Numbered from the stretch's first letter, positions 49,355 through 59,502 are shown. The stretch is 64,000 nt of DNA from an uncultured Roseburia sp. (GCA_947573605.1 CANPGM010000017.1:1-64000), one strand, 5' to 3'. Made by a program: numbers and translations. The notes: a model not told the origin generated them from the sequence alone.

Positions 49355-52327
49355 ATGTCTGGGAAGAAGAGGGAGAGAACGATTTTCCGTGAAATATTAG
49401 TACCGCTTCTGAGCGTGCTCTTGTTTGAAATGCTGTTTATGATAGGAGCCATTATATTTGGCGGCGTCATAGAGAGACTCGACAGGTATGCTACGGACAT
49501 GCTTGCCCAGCAGACGGAAAACAGAGGAAATTATCTGTTAAACGAAATGATCGGAAACTGGTCGGATCTTGGGATGCTGTCGGACGGAATCGACGAAAAA
49601 GTACAGAGCAGGCTGGAGCAGGGTACGCTTAAGTTGGACGACTTAAACTCAAACAGCGCAGGCTGCATTGAATTGATGAAAGAAATCAGCCCGGAATTGA
49701 TTAATACCATGTATAATAAAAGAATTTCCGGCATTTTTGTGATTTTTAATACGAAGGGCAGGGGAAAAGTGCCCGAAACAATGCCGGGAATTTATCTGAG
49801 GGATTTGGACCCGACGGCGACACCTTCAGAAAGAAATGCGGACCTGCTTTGGGAACGCGCTCCGGCGGAACTTGTCAGATCCGGTTTTATTGCCACAGAT
49901 TCCGGATGGATGCCTAATTTTACGACAAATCAGGGAGCGGAATGGGAGGTTTTTCGAAAAACATATGACGCTGCCTGTACGAATGCACAGAAATTAAAAG
50001 AAAAGGAATACGGTTATTGGACGACGACTGCGTATAGCCTTGAAGGAGACAATCGCAAGGCGATATCGTATTCCATCCCTTTAATGCTGGATAACGGAAC
50101 CGTGTACGGAGTGCTGGGGATTGAGCTTTTGACGGATTATGTTGAGGCGCTTCTGCCGGATACGGAACTTTTCGATGAAAAGCAGGGATCTTATCTGCTG
50201 GCGGCGGCATCCGGTGAGGATACGCTTCTGACGCCGATCGTAATATCAAGCGATACAATTGAGATAGACATGGCGGAAGAGATGCGCTTTACACTGAATG
50301 AGGACGGTGCAAGCGCCGAAAATGAGGAAGGAGATTATTACGCGGCTGCAAAGCATTTGATACTGTACAGCAATCATGCGCCGTTTGATTCCGACAAATG
50401 GTATTTGCTGGGAATCGGTTCTAAGAAGAATCTGTTTGCTTTTTCGGGACAGATTCAAAGGGTGCTTTATCTGTCCGTGATTCTGACATCCGTTATCAGC
50501 CTGGCGGGAATCTTATACGCCAGCTACAGACTTTCGAAGCCGATTCGGAACTTGTCAAAGGAAGTAGAGAAGGCGCAGACGGAGAACAGCCTGCCGGATC
50601 TGCCGCCTACGGGAATCCGGGAAATCGATCGTTTTGCGGATTCTATTTCGCGCCTGGGGCGGGAAGTGGTCGAATCTTCTACCCGACTGCTTAGTATTAT
50701 GGATATGGCAAGCGTGGAGCTTGCAGGTTATGAAATCCAGGAAGATCATGAAAGCATTTATGTGACGGAGAATTATTTTCCGCTGCTGGGTCTTGACGGA
50801 ATTGATATAAACAAACTGACGAGAGAAGAATTTTTAAAGCTGCAGCAAAAGCTGCACGAGTCGCTGGAACATTATAAAGCGGAGGATGGCAGCATTGTTT
50901 ACAGTGTGCAAAAGTCTGACGGAAGTGTGCGTTATCTGCGTTCCGAGTATCAGGAGAAGGATGGACGCCAGGTCGGACTGATTGAGGACGTAACGGCGTC
51001 TACATTGGAAAAGCTGCGGATTGAGCGGGAGCGGGACAGCGACGGCCTGACCAGGCTGTATGCCAGAAGAGGGTTTAAGCGGGAAGCGGACCGACTTTTT
51101 TTACGGCCTGAAATTTTAAAGCATGCGGGACTGCTGATGATCGATTTGGACAATTTGAAAACGACAAACGATCGCTTCGGGCATAACTTCGGAGATTTGT
51201 ATATTCAGACGGCAGGCAGATGTTTTACGGAGAATACGCCAGGAAATACACTTTGCGCCCGAATGTCGGGGGATGAATTTATTCTGTTTTTTTACGGATA
51301 TGACAGCCGCGAGGAAATACGTCAAAAAGTGGCGGAACTCTATCGCGCCGTCCATGAGGTAGCGTTTGTGCTGCCAAACGGAGATAATATGGGTTTAAGC
51401 GCTTCCGGCGGTATCGCCTGGTATCCCGAAGACAGTGAAAATCTTCCGGATTTGATGAAATACGCGGATTTTGCCATGTATCAGGTAAAACACTCCCAAA
51501 AGGGAAGCTACCGGGAATTTGAGGCGGAGATATACGAACGGCATTTGCTGCAGAACCAGAACAGGCTCGAATTTTATCAGATGTTGGAGACGCAGGACGT
51601 CACTTACTTTTTCCAGCCGATTTTTGACAGCAAAGAAGGAGCGGTGTACGCCTATGAGGCGCTGATGCGGGTAAATCTGCCTACGCTTCGTTCGCCGGAA
51701 ACGGTGCTGCGTATTGCAAAAGAAGAAGGGCGTATGCATGAGATTGAATCTATTACGCTGTTTCGCGCTACAGAGTGTTACAGGAAGCTGTTAAACCGCG
51801 GCGCCGTGTCGCAGGAGGCGCTGGTTTTTATTAATTCCATTGCGAATGAATGCATGACCCTTGATGAGGAAAAAGAGTATCAGGAGCGGTTTCATGATCT
51901 CCAGAGCCGGGTTGTTGTGGAAATAACGGAGGCCGAGCATTTGGATATGGAACTGATTAAAAGAAAGCGCAGCGTAGAGAATTTTTCAGGCATATTTGCA
52001 TTAGATGACTATGGAAGCGGGTATAATAGTGAGGTAAATCTTCTGGAGCTGAATCCGAAGTATGTCAAAGTTGATATCAGTATCATTCGTGATGTAGATA
52101 AAGACGCAAATAAACAGCAGATTATCCGTAATATTGTGGACTATGCACATGGACGGGATATGATGATTATTGCAGAGGGACTGGAGACTGCGGCAGAACT
52201 TGAGAAGGTGTTAGAGCTTGGCGTCGATTTCCTGCAGGGATATTATCTTGCGAGACCGGGAGAAACGCCTCTTCCGATAAGCGAAGACGCTCTTTCCGTA
52301 ATCAAAAGCTGCAGGCAGAGTCTGTGA
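49355..52327 (+). CDS. Membrane sensor with GGDEF and EAL domains
   Basis: A 990-residue protein. Transmembrane segments at about 13-40 and 370-395 enclose a roughly 320-residue outer sensor of dCache-like size. A short HAMP-like stretch and a PAS-like region (about 450-550) follow. The GGDEF domain has the variant S638-G-D-E-F642. The EAL domain has E768-A-L-M-R, ALDDYGSGYNS and IAEGLETAAELE. Both catalytic cores look intact, so it may make and degrade cyclic di-GMP. It is co-transcribed with the upstream solute-binding lipoprotein. Start ATG follows GCGGGAGGAGGAATGAC. Confidence 0.88.
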   Translation: MSGKKRERTIFREILVPLLSVLLFEMLFMIGAIIFGGVIERLDRYATDMLAQQTENRGNYLLNEMIGNWSDLGMLSDGIDEKVQSRLEQGTLKLDDLNSNSAGCIELMKEISPELINTMYNKRISGIFVIFNTKGRGKVPETMPGIYLRDLDPTATPSERNADLLWERAPAELVRSGFIATDSGWMPNFTTNQGAEWEVFRKTYDAACTNAQKLKEKEYGYWTTTAYSLEGDNRKAISYSIPLMLDNGTVYGVLGIELLTDYVEALLPDTELFDEKQGSYLLAAASGEDTLLTPIVISSDTIEIDMAEEMRFTLNEDGASAENEEGDYYAAAKHLILYSNHAPFDSDKWYLLGIGSKKNLFAFSGQIQRVLYLSVILTSVISLAGILYASYRLSKPIRNLSKEVEKAQTENSLPDLPPTGIREIDRFADSISRLGREVVESSTRLLSIMDMASVELAGYEIQEDHESIYVTENYFPLLGLDGIDINKLTREEFLKLQQKLHESLEHYKAEDGSIVYSVQKSDGSVRYLRSEYQEKDGRQVGLIEDVTASTLEKLRIERERDSDGLTRLYARRGFKREADRLFLRPEILKHAGLLMIDLDNLKTTNDRFGHNFGDLYIQTAGRCFTENTPGNTLCARMSGDEFILFFYGYDSREEIRQKVAELYRAVHEVAFVLPNGDNMGLSASGGIAWYPEDSENLPDLMKYADFAMYQVKHSQKGSYREFEAEIYERHLLQNQNRLEFYQMLETQDVTYFFQPIFDSKEGAVYAYEALMRVNLPTLRSPETVLRIAKEEGRMHEIESITLFRATECYRKLLNRGAVSQEALVFINSIANECMTLDEEKEYQERFHDLQSRVVVEITEAEHLDMELIKRKRSVENFSGIFALDDYGSGYNSEVNLLELNPKYVKVDISIIRDVDKDANKQQIIRNIVDYAHGRDMMIIAEGLETAAELEKVLELGVDFLQGYYLARPGETPLPISEDALSVIKSCRQSL

Positions 52328-52379
52328 TTTGTCTGTCTGAAACCGTCATGCGAAAAGCGGCGCAGGAATGAGGAAAAGT

Positions 52380-53054
52380 ATGAATTTATTGGATATTATC
52401 GGTCCGGTTATGGTAGGGCCTTCCAGTTCCCATACGGCGGGAGCGGCAAAAATCGGACGGGTGTCGAGAATGCTTCTTGCGGAAAAAGTAAGAAAAGCCG
52501 ATATTTTTTTTCACGGCTCCTTTCTGGCCACCGGAAAAGGCCACGGTACGGATCGGGCGCTGATTGCGGGGCTTTTGGGGATGAGGGTAGACGATCCGGC
52601 TATTCCGGAGAGTTTTTCCGTCGCCCGGAAAGAAGGACTGGATTTTACAATTGCGGGGATTGATCTGGGGGACGTGCATCCGAATACCGTCAAAATGTAT
52701 CTGACGGGAGTTACGGGAAGAACGTTAGAGATTGTGGCGGCGTCTGTCGGCGGCGGCAGCATACAAATCTGCGAATTAGACGGTCTGGCTGCGAATTTCA
52801 GCGGAGATTACCCGACGTTGATTGTTCGAATCATAGACGAACCCGGACATGTGGCCGAGGTGACGTCAATGCTGGCCGAAAAATCCATCAATATCGCTAC
52901 CATGCAGCTTTCACGATTCAGCCGCGGAAAAAACGCGGTTATGATTATTGAGTGCGACGGAGAAGTTCCGGAAGACGTATTAAAATGGCTTTTGCAGGGA
53001 AAAGGGATTTTAAAAGTAACTTATTTGAGTCTGAATTACGGACAGGCAGAATAA
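52380..53054 (+). CDS. sdaAB: L-serine dehydratase, beta subunit
   Basis: A 224-residue beta subunit of the iron-sulfur L-serine ammonia-lyase. It starts NLLDIIGPVMVGPSSSHTAGAA-like with the serine-binding SSSHTAG loop and ends with an ACT domain (about 150-220, with VRIIDEPGHVAEVTSMLAEK). It deaminates serine to pyruvate together with the alpha subunit. ATG 52380 is used because GAGGAAAAGT precedes it and the family starts here; ATG 52368 lacks a site. The alpha-subunit gene is 28 bases downstream. Confidence 0.94.
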   Translation: MNLLDIIGPVMVGPSSSHTAGAAKIGRVSRMLLAEKVRKADIFFHGSFLATGKGHGTDRALIAGLLGMRVDDPAIPESFSVARKEGLDFTIAGIDLGDVHPNTVKMYLTGVTGRTLEIVAASVGGGSIQICELDGLAANFSGDYPTLIVRIIDEPGHVAEVTSMLAEKSINIATMQLSRFSRGKNAVMIIECDGEVPEDVLKWLLQGKGILKVTYLSLNYGQAE

Positions 53055-53082
53055 ATACGGATTTGTTTAGGAGAATTACGGT

Positions 53083-53952
53083 ATGTATGAGGCTTTGGCG
53101 GATATTATACTGGCAGAGAAAGAAGATGGAATTCCATTCTGGAAGGTAGTACAGGCGGATGACTGCGCGGAACGGGGGATCACAGAGGAGGAATCTTTTG
53201 CGCAGATGAAAAAAATGTATGATGCAATGCGGGAGGCAGACGCCAACTACGACGGAGGGTTAAAGTCGGCGAGCGGCTTAATCGGGTCCGAAGGACTGAA
53301 AATGGAAAAAGCAAGAGAAGCCGGAGAGCTGCTCTGCGGGAGTTTTATCGGAAAAGTGATGGAGAAGGCGTTAAAAACCAGCGAGTCAAATGCGTGTATG
53401 AAACGAATCGTAGCAGCGCCGACGGCAGGTTCCTGCGGCGTTGTTCCCGCGGTTTTATTAACGATGCAGGAAGAACGACATTATACGGACGAACAAATGG
53501 TTGAGGCGCTTTATGCTGCAGCCGGAATCGGCGGCGTAATTGCCAATCGCGCGTTTATTTCAGGGGCGGCTGGCGGCTGTCAGGCTGAAATCGGTTCCGC
53601 TTCGGCGATGGCGGCCGGCGGCGCCGTGCAATTACAAGGCGGAAATGCAGAGGAAATTGCAAATGCGGCGGCGCTTGCGCTGAAAAATCTGCTTGGGCTG
53701 GCATGTGATCCGGTGGCCGGTTTAGTCGAGGTGCCCTGTGTCAAGCGAAATGTCATGGGGGCTGTGAATGCACTGACTTCTGCGGATCTGACAATGGCGG
53801 GAATTTTCAGCAAAATACCGCCGGATGAAGTGATTGACGCGATGAAGAGCATCGGGCGCAATATGCATGAGAATATAAAAGAAACCGGTATCGGCGGGCT
53901 GGCCGGAACGTTTACAGGGACGAAAATCAGAGAGCGGATGGCGAAACTATAA
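53083..53952 (+). CDS. sdaAA: L-serine dehydratase, alpha subunit
   Basis: A 289-residue alpha subunit. Cysteines that hold the [4Fe-4S] cluster are seen in AAPTAGSCGVVPAV, GGCQAEIGSA and LACDPVAGLVEVPCVKRN. The N-terminal part has GGLKSASGLIGSEGLKM. Together with SdaAB it forms the oxygen-sensitive Clostridial-type serine dehydratase that yields pyruvate and ammonia. TAGGAGAATTACGGT precedes the ATG. Closed by the terminator at 53967. Confidence 0.94.
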   Translation: MYEALADIILAEKEDGIPFWKVVQADDCAERGITEEESFAQMKKMYDAMREADANYDGGLKSASGLIGSEGLKMEKAREAGELLCGSFIGKVMEKALKTSESNACMKRIVAAPTAGSCGVVPAVLLTMQEERHYTDEQMVEALYAAAGIGGVIANRAFISGAAGGCQAEIGSASAMAAGGAVQLQGGNAEEIANAAALALKNLLGLACDPVAGLVEVPCVKRNVMGAVNALTSADLTMAGIFSKIPPDEVIDAMKSIGRNMHENIKETGIGGLAGTFTGTKIRERMAKL

Positions 53953-53966
53953 CAGAAAGAAGCAAA

Positions 53967-54012
53967 AAAGAACCTTTAAGATTTAATTTGCAGATCTTAA
54001 AGGTTCTTTTTA
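53967..54012 (+). terminator. Intrinsic terminator after sdaAA
   Basis: AAAAGAACCTTTAAGAT pairs with ATCTTAAAGGTTCTTTT around a short AT-rich loop. It may also serve the convergent CoA-transferase gene. Confidence 0.88.
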
Positions 54013-54020
54013 TTCATTCA

Positions 54021-54042
54021 TTTATTTATTTATTTATTTATT
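54021..54042. repeat. TTTA microsatellite at the CoA-transferase stop
   Basis: Five TTTA units plus TT. On the minus strand they supply the last two codons and the TAA stop of the CoA-transferase (stop complement at 54034-54036). Gain or loss of units would leave the C-terminus unchanged. Confidence 0.85.
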
Positions 54043-55374
54043 GGACCGACGCCAGATGTTCATTTTTTCTGCTTCCGCTATCAGTTCGTCGCGGAAGTCG
54101 GGATGTGCGATGGAAATCAAAGCCTCGGCTTTCTGCCAGGAAGAAAGCCCCTTTAAATTTACTTTTCCGTATTCCGTTACTACATAGTGTACATTTGCAC
54201 GGGTATCCGTGACAATAGATCCGTTTGCCAGCGTCGGGCGGATTCTCGACTGCAGGGCGCCGTCTTTTGAACGAAACGTGGAGGAAAGGCAGATAAAGCT
54301 CTTTCCGCCGTTGGAGAGGTAAGCGCCCAATACAAAATCAAGCTGGCCGCCCGCGCCGCTGATATGCTTTACGCCTGCGGACTCTGCATTTACCTGTCCG
54401 AACAGATCGATGTCGACCGCATTGTTGATCGAAATAAAATGATCGAGCGCGGAGACTTTACGGATATCGTTTGTATAATCGACGGAAACACTCATCAGTT
54501 CCGGATTCTCATCCATATAGTCATACATTTTTTTCGTTCCCGCGCCGAAGGCATAGGCCTGACGGAAACGGTCAATGCTTTTTTTGGAACCGTTGATTTT
54601 TCCTGCTTTTGCAATGTCGACAAAAGCGTCGACATACATCTCGGTATGAACGCCGAGATCCTTTAAATCGGATTCTGCAATCAGCGAACCTACGGCGTTC
54701 GGCATACCTCCGATGCCGAGCTGTAAGCAGGCGCCGTTCGGAATTTCTTCTACAATTAATTTTGCAACAGCTCTGTCTACATCTGTTGCCGGTCCGCCCG
54801 CACCCATTTCTCCGATCGGCGGGTTGTCTCCTTCGACGACATAGGTAACGTCTGAGATATGTATACCGCATTCCGTACCGCCGAGGCAGCGCGGCATGTT
54901 TTCATTGACTTCTACAATGATTTTTTTTGCCCGTTCGCAAAGCGCGCCGAGATGGGAGGCGTTCGGTCCGAAGTTAAAAAATCCGTGTCTATCCATCGGC
55001 GCGACCTGGAGCATGGCGACGTCGTCCGGGCAGTCTGAGTCGCGGTAATAGCGCGGCAGCTCGGAATAGCGAATCGGCGCATAATAGGCGCATCCGCGTG
55101 CAATCAGCTTTCGTTCAATTCCCGACATATGCCAGGAGTTCCATGTGAAGTGCTCTCCCGCGTCCTCACGTTCAAAGACAGCCAGCGGTTTTAACAGAAT
55201 ACCGCCGCGCAGCTTTACGTCTTTTAATTCGTCAGTACGCCTTGCAAGCGCTTTGTCAAGCGCCTCAACTGTGCCGGTACACCAGCCGTAGTCAACCCAG
55301 TCGCCGGATTGAATTATTTTTACGGCTTCGTCTGCGGAAACAAGCTTCTGTCTGTATTCCTGTGAAAAATCCAT
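54034..55374 (-). CDS. but: Butyryl-CoA:acetate CoA-transferase (or close relative)
   Basis: A 446-residue family I CoA-transferase. It begins [19 protein letters not shown], has HFTWNSWHM at 75-83, the CoA-binding [11 protein letters not shown] at 220-230, catalytic E245 in HTEMYVDA, and AFVDIAKAG at 250-258. The two blocks at 75 and 250 are those conserved among the But enzymes of Roseburia and Eubacterium rectale-type butyrate producers and used to detect that gene. The reaction moves CoA from butyryl-CoA to acetate and releases butyrate. 4-hydroxybutyrate or propionate CoA-transferase activity cannot be excluded. ATG 55374 follows TTGGAGGTACCTACT. Confidence 0.85.
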   Translation of the reverse strand: MDFSQEYRQKLVSADEAVKIIQSGDWVDYGWCTGTVEALDKALARRTDELKDVKLRGGILLKPLAVFEREDAGEHFTWNSWHMSGIERKLIARGCAYYAPIRYSELPRYYRDSDCPDDVAMLQVAPMDRHGFFNFGPNASHLGALCERAKKIIVEVNENMPRCLGGTECGIHISDVTYVVEGDNPPIGEMGAGGPATDVDRAVAKLIVEEIPNGACLQLGIGGMPNAVGSLIAESDLKDLGVHTEMYVDAFVDIAKAGKINGSKKSIDRFRQAYAFGAGTKKMYDYMDENPELMSVSVDYTNDIRKVSALDHFISINNAVDIDLFGQVNAESAGVKHISGAGGQLDFVLGAYLSNGGKSFICLSSTFRSKDGALQSRIRPTLANGSIVTDTRANVHYVVTEYGKVNLKGLSSWQKAEALISIAHPDFRDELIAEAEKMNIWRRSNK

Positions 55375-55539
55375 AGTAGGTACCTCCAATTCTCATTTCA
55401 AACATATCCTATCACTTTATGCAGTAATTTACAATACGGGACAATAATTTCTTGAAATAATTGTGCATTTAGAATAAAATAAAGGCAGACAGAAAGCGCG
55501 GCAGACGCACAAGCTGCCGGTATATAAAGGAGGACGTTT

Positions 55540-56628
55540 ATGGAACATCACAATCCGTTACTTACAGATGGCGATTCCGGCCACAAATTTATAACGATCG
55601 GTGAAATTATGCTGAGGCTTACGCCGCCGAGTTATGAAAAAATCCGTATGGCAACCAGCTTTGAGGCCAGCTATGGCGGAAGTGAAGCGAACATTGCGCT
55701 TGCGCTTGCCAATTTAGGCGTTGACAGTACGTTTTTCAGCGTTGTTCCGAATAACAGCCTCGGGAAAAGCGCAATCCGTATGCTGCGAAGCAATGATGTG
55801 CATTGTACGCCGTCGATATTAAGCACGCCGGAGGAGACGCCGACGCATCGTCTCGGCAGCTACTATCTGGAATCCGGATACGGAATCCGTGCGAGCAAGG
55901 TCATCTACGACCGCAAAAACAGTGCGTTTGTGGAATACGATTACAGCAGGCTTGATCTGCATGAACTGCTGGACGGTTTTACCTGGCTGCATTTAAGCGG
56001 AATCACACCGGCGCTTTCCGAAAACTGCAGAAAGCTTGTACTCGACTGTTTGAAAGTTGCAAAGGAGATTGGTCTGACCGTCAGCTTTGACGGCAATTTC
56101 CGCAGTAAGCTCTGGACATGGGAGGAAGCGAGAGATTTTTGTACCGAGTGTCTTCCCTATGTGGATGTGCTGCTTGGAATCGAGCCGTATCATCTCTGGA
56201 AGGATGAATCCGATCACAGCAAAGGCGACGTAAAGGACGGAATACCGCTTCAGCCGAGTTATGAGCAGGAGGACGAAATTTTCCAGGCTTTTGTGGCGAG
56301 GTATCCGAATCTGAAGTGTATCGCACGTCATGTGCGTTATGCGCATAGCGGAAGCGAAAACAGCTTAAAGGCGTTTTTATGGTATGAGGATCATACGTTT
56401 GAGAGTAAGCTGTTTACGTTTAATATTCTGGATCGTGTCGGCGGCGGCGATGCGTTTGCCAGCGGCCTGATCTATGCGATGATGCATAACTATAAGCCGA
56501 TGGACATGGTGAATTTTGCGGTTGCAAGCAGCGTAATCAAGCATACGATCCGCGGCGATGCGAATATTACGGACGATGTCAGCAGTATCAGGAATCTGAT
56601 GAATATGAATTATGATATCAAGCGTTAA
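55540..56628 (+). CDS. kdgK: PfkB-family sugar kinase, probable KDG kinase
   Basis: A 362-residue PfkB/ribokinase-type kinase. The N-terminal substrate site has FEASYGGSEANIALALANLG, a central block has VSFDGNFRSKLW, and the catalytic and ATP-binding motif is DRVGGGDAFASGL with the base aspartate. The FDGNFRSKLW sequence and overall plan match 2-keto-3-deoxygluconate kinases, which feed uronic acids into the lower glycolytic path. The start follows AAAGGAGGACGTTT. No other uronate genes are near. A hairpin at 56645 follows. Confidence 0.8.
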   Translation: MEHHNPLLTDGDSGHKFITIGEIMLRLTPPSYEKIRMATSFEASYGGSEANIALALANLGVDSTFFSVVPNNSLGKSAIRMLRSNDVHCTPSILSTPEETPTHRLGSYYLESGYGIRASKVIYDRKNSAFVEYDYSRLDLHELLDGFTWLHLSGITPALSENCRKLVLDCLKVAKEIGLTVSFDGNFRSKLWTWEEARDFCTECLPYVDVLLGIEPYHLWKDESDHSKGDVKDGIPLQPSYEQEDEIFQAFVARYPNLKCIARHVRYAHSGSENSLKAFLWYEDHTFESKLFTFNILDRVGGGDAFASGLIYAMMHNYKPMDMVNFAVASSVIKHTIRGDANITDDVSSIRNLMNMNYDIKR

Positions 56629-56644
56629 AGACGTTTTATTTTGA

Positions 56645-56701
56645 GCCGAAAAGCGCCGGGAGAATACGGATAAACCGTAAGTTCTCCGGCGCTTTTCGGC
56701 G
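56645..56701. terminator. Bidirectional hairpin between kdgK and patB
   Basis: GCCGAAAAGCGCCGG pairs with CCGGCGCTTTTCGGC, with AGAAT.. and CGG/CCG inner pairs. It sits between convergent genes and lacks a clear T-run, but could end both transcripts. Confidence 0.65.
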
Positions 56702-56719
56702 ATAAGAGATGATTTTTAT

Positions 56720-57919
56720 CTACGATTTCTTTTTCAGTTCATCATAAACATTTGCCATTTGTTCATAAGCCTGCGTTAATAAAGCTCTTGGACTGGCAAT
56801 GTTCATTCGGATACAACCGCGTCCGTCTTCCTGAAAGACCGTTCCCATATATACGCTTACATGCGCTTTTTTCAGGAACCATTCTTCCAATTCCTCTTCC
56901 GTACAGTCTAATCCGGAATAATCCATCCACAGAAGATAGGTTCCCTCTCTTGGATAAATATGAAATTCCGGCATGTGTTTCGCGAAGAAATTGCGCGTGT
57001 AAATATCGTTTTCGTTGATATAAGCAAGCGCTGCGTCATACCAGCCGTCGCATTCCGTATAGGCTTTCTCCGCTGCGGTTACTGCAAACACGGTAGGGTT
57101 ATGCATTCCGATACGGTCAATTTCGGATTTCATCTGTTCGCGCAGCCTCTCGTCCGGAATTACCAGATAAGATAATATGACGCCCGGAATATTAAATGTT
57201 TTGGTTGGCGAAACGGCCATGACAAGGAGTTTTCGGATTTCTTCCCGAAGAGAAAGCGTTGAGATAAATTCCACGCCTTCTGCCGTAATGTCTCCGTGTA
57301 TCTCGTCCGAAAACAAGATTAACCGGTGCTTGAGACAAAAATTGCCGATCTGCTCCAGTTCTTCTCTGGTCCAGACGCGTCCGACCGGGTTGTGCGGGCT
57401 GCAGAGCAGAAACATTTTTGTATTCGGCGTTACGGCCTGCTCCAGATGTTCAAAGTCAATCCGGTATCTGTCATTTTCGGAAATCAGCCTGCTTTCCAGT
57501 ACGTTTCGGTTATTTTTTACAATTGCGTCATACAGCGGCCCGTAAGCGGGGGTATTGATTATAATGGTATCTCCCGGTTTCGTAAAGGCTTCCACACACA
57601 GGCGGGAAGAAATATTAATTCTCGGACAGAATACGATTTCCTCTTTTTTTACTTCAGTAAAATGCTTTCGTTTCATCCACGAAATAAAACTGTCATAAAA
57701 CGCATCGTTTAAATCCGTGTATCCAAAGATTCCGTGATCGATACATGTTTGAAAACCGTCGATGATTTGCCGGGGAGCGCGGAAGTCCATATCGGCAACG
57801 CCAAGATGGATCAATTGGCTGTTTTTGTATTTTTTATCCATCGTATCCCACTTGCCGCAATTTGTATTTCTTCTGTCTACAATTGTATCAAAATCAAATT
57901 CAAATTCAGGTTTTGCCAT
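56720..57919 (-). CDS. patB: PatB/MalY-type C-S beta-lyase (aminotransferase fold)
   Basis: A 399-residue PLP enzyme of fold type I. It has LGVADMDFRAPRQIIDG, NTPAYGPLYDAI, LLCSPHNPVGRVWTREEL, SDEIHGDI and the PLP lysine in SPTKTFNIPG. These are the marks of the MalY/PatB cystathionine beta-lyase group, which splits cystathionine, cysteine or other thioether amino acids to a thiol, ammonia and pyruvate through 2-aminoacrylate. It is the last gene of the ridA-nhaC-patB operon, 49 bases after nhaC. Aminotransferase activity is the alternative. Confidence 0.9.
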   Translation of the reverse strand: MAKPEFEFDFDTIVDRRNTNCGKWDTMDKKYKNSQLIHLGVADMDFRAPRQIIDGFQTCIDHGIFGYTDLNDAFYDSFISWMKRKHFTEVKKEEIVFCPRINISSRLCVEAFTKPGDTIIINTPAYGPLYDAIVKNNRNVLESRLISENDRYRIDFEHLEQAVTPNTKMFLLCSPHNPVGRVWTREELEQIGNFCLKHRLILFSDEIHGDITAEGVEFISTLSLREEIRKLLVMAVSPTKTFNIPGVILSYLVIPDERLREQMKSEIDRIGMHNPTVFAVTAAEKAYTECDGWYDAALAYINENDIYTRNFFAKHMPEFHIYPREGTYLLWMDYSGLDCTEEELEEWFLKKAHVSVYMGTVFQEDGRGCIRMNIASPRALLTQAYEQMANVYDELKKKS

Positions 57920-57968
57920 CTTAGCGCTTCCTTTCTTTTCTCAGTGATTCGTTTCTAATAGATGATCC

Positions 57969-59471
57969 CTATTTGTGTTCGGCTTCCACGTCAATTCCTT
58001 CCGCTTTATTGAGCGCGACGTATTCCGCATAATTTTCACTGCCTTTTTTGATTTTCATAATGCCGATTCCGGTTGCGGCCCAAAGCAGGGCGAAGAGAAT
58101 ACCCGTATAATTCAGACATGCCCACGGAAGATAGGCAAGTGTCGGAACGCCTAAGGTAGTCGCCATGTATACGCCGGCGGCGGTCCAGGGGGTAATCGGT
58201 TCAATAACGGTGGCCGCGTCTTCCAGCGTACGGGAGAGGTTTCTTGGTTCCAGCCCACGTTTTACATAGGTACTATGGAACATTTCTCCCGGAATGAGAA
58301 TGGAAAGCTGTCCGTTCGATGTAACAAAAACTGCCGTAATACAGGACACGATTGTGGAGAAAATCAGTCCGAAGGTGCTTCTTACGGATTTCATAATCCG
58401 ATTTAAAACGATATCCAAAGAACCGGTAACAGCCAGCGTTCCGGCAAATCCGTATGCACAGAAAGCAATCAGAACGGTGCTTAACATGGATAACATTCCG
58501 CCGCGCTGAAGTAGCGTCGGGATATCGGAAATCAGGTTTGCGGTGTCAAATCCTGCGATTTGGATCATATCTAATTTAAATCCTCCGATCGCGGCGTTAA
58601 AGCAATCCGCTAATTTGAATCCCTGGAAAACAACGCCGTTGAACATTGCTACCGCGCTTGAAATCAGCATAACGGGAATGGTCGGTTTCTTGCGGATGGA
58701 GCCGTATAATACGATTACAATCGGAAGGATAATCATTGGGTTAAAGGAAAAAATCTGGTGCAGAGTATCTAAAATAGCAGTTACTTTTTCCGGCGTTGTT
58801 CCGGATAATCCGTCCAGGTTCATTCCAACAACAGTATATACGATACAGCAGATAATAAATCCGGGGCCGGTCGTCCAAAGCATATGCGCGATATGGTCGT
58901 ATAGTTTGGAACCCGCTGCAATCGGAGCTAAGTTTGTGGTATCGGAAAGGGGAGACATTTTATCTCCGAAGTAGGCTCCCGAAACGACTGCTCCCGCTAC
59001 AATCGGAAGCGGCGCGCCAAGTCCGGAAGCGATTCCCATTAATGCGACGCCGATGGTTCCTGCAGAACCCCAGGAAGTACCGGTACAGATGGATACGATA
59101 GCGGTTACAAGAAAGGCCGTCACTACCAAAAAGGACGGATTTATAATTTTCAATCCGTAATATACCATCATGGGAATGGTTCCTCCGATCATCCAGGTGC
59201 CGATCAGAAAACCAACGATAATCAGAATAAAAATCGCCGGCATTGTTTTGGATAGTTTTTCTACAATTGAGTTCATAATCTCATCCCAGGTATAACCCAG
59301 AAATACTGCGATAACCGCCGCAATTGCAGCCGATACCAGCATTAAAACTTCTGCGCTTAGTCCCAGGACCGCGTAACCGATTCCAAGCAGGAAAATCATT
59401 GCAATAACCGGTAGTACTGCCAGTAAAAAGCCAGGCTGTTTTTTCTCACGTATTTTTTTCGTTTTTTCCAT
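57969..59471 (-). CDS. nhaC: NhaC-family Na+/H+ antiporter
   Basis: A 500-residue protein with about 12 membrane spans. The NhaC pattern is visible: LIVGFLIGTWMIGGTIPMMVYYG, CTGTSWGSAGTIGVALMGI, and GDKMSPLSDTTNLAPIAAGS. Family members exchange Na+ and H+, or couple Na+ or H+ to organic anions such as malate/lactate or amino acids. The place between ridA and patB suggests uptake of an amino acid or export of its product. It starts 31 bases after ridA, with ACAGGAGGAATTTAGAAT before the ATG. Confidence 0.88.
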   Translation of the reverse strand: MEKTKKIREKKQPGFLLAVLPVIAMIFLLGIGYAVLGLSAEVLMLVSAAIAAVIAVFLGYTWDEIMNSIVEKLSKTMPAIFILIIVGFLIGTWMIGGTIPMMVYYGLKIINPSFLVVTAFLVTAIVSICTGTSWGSAGTIGVALMGIASGLGAPLPIVAGAVVSGAYFGDKMSPLSDTTNLAPIAAGSKLYDHIAHMLWTTGPGFIICCIVYTVVGMNLDGLSGTTPEKVTAILDTLHQIFSFNPMIILPIVIVLYGSIRKKPTIPVMLISSAVAMFNGVVFQGFKLADCFNAAIGGFKLDMIQIAGFDTANLISDIPTLLQRGGMLSMLSTVLIAFCAYGFAGTLAVTGSLDIVLNRIMKSVRSTFGLIFSTIVSCITAVFVTSNGQLSILIPGEMFHSTYVKRGLEPRNLSRTLEDAATVIEPITPWTAAGVYMATTLGVPTLAYLPWACLNYTGILFALLWAATGIGIMKIKKGSENYAEYVALNKAEGIDVEAEHK

Positions 59472-59502
59472 ATTCTAAATTCCTCCTGTCCGAATGGGGG
59501 GA

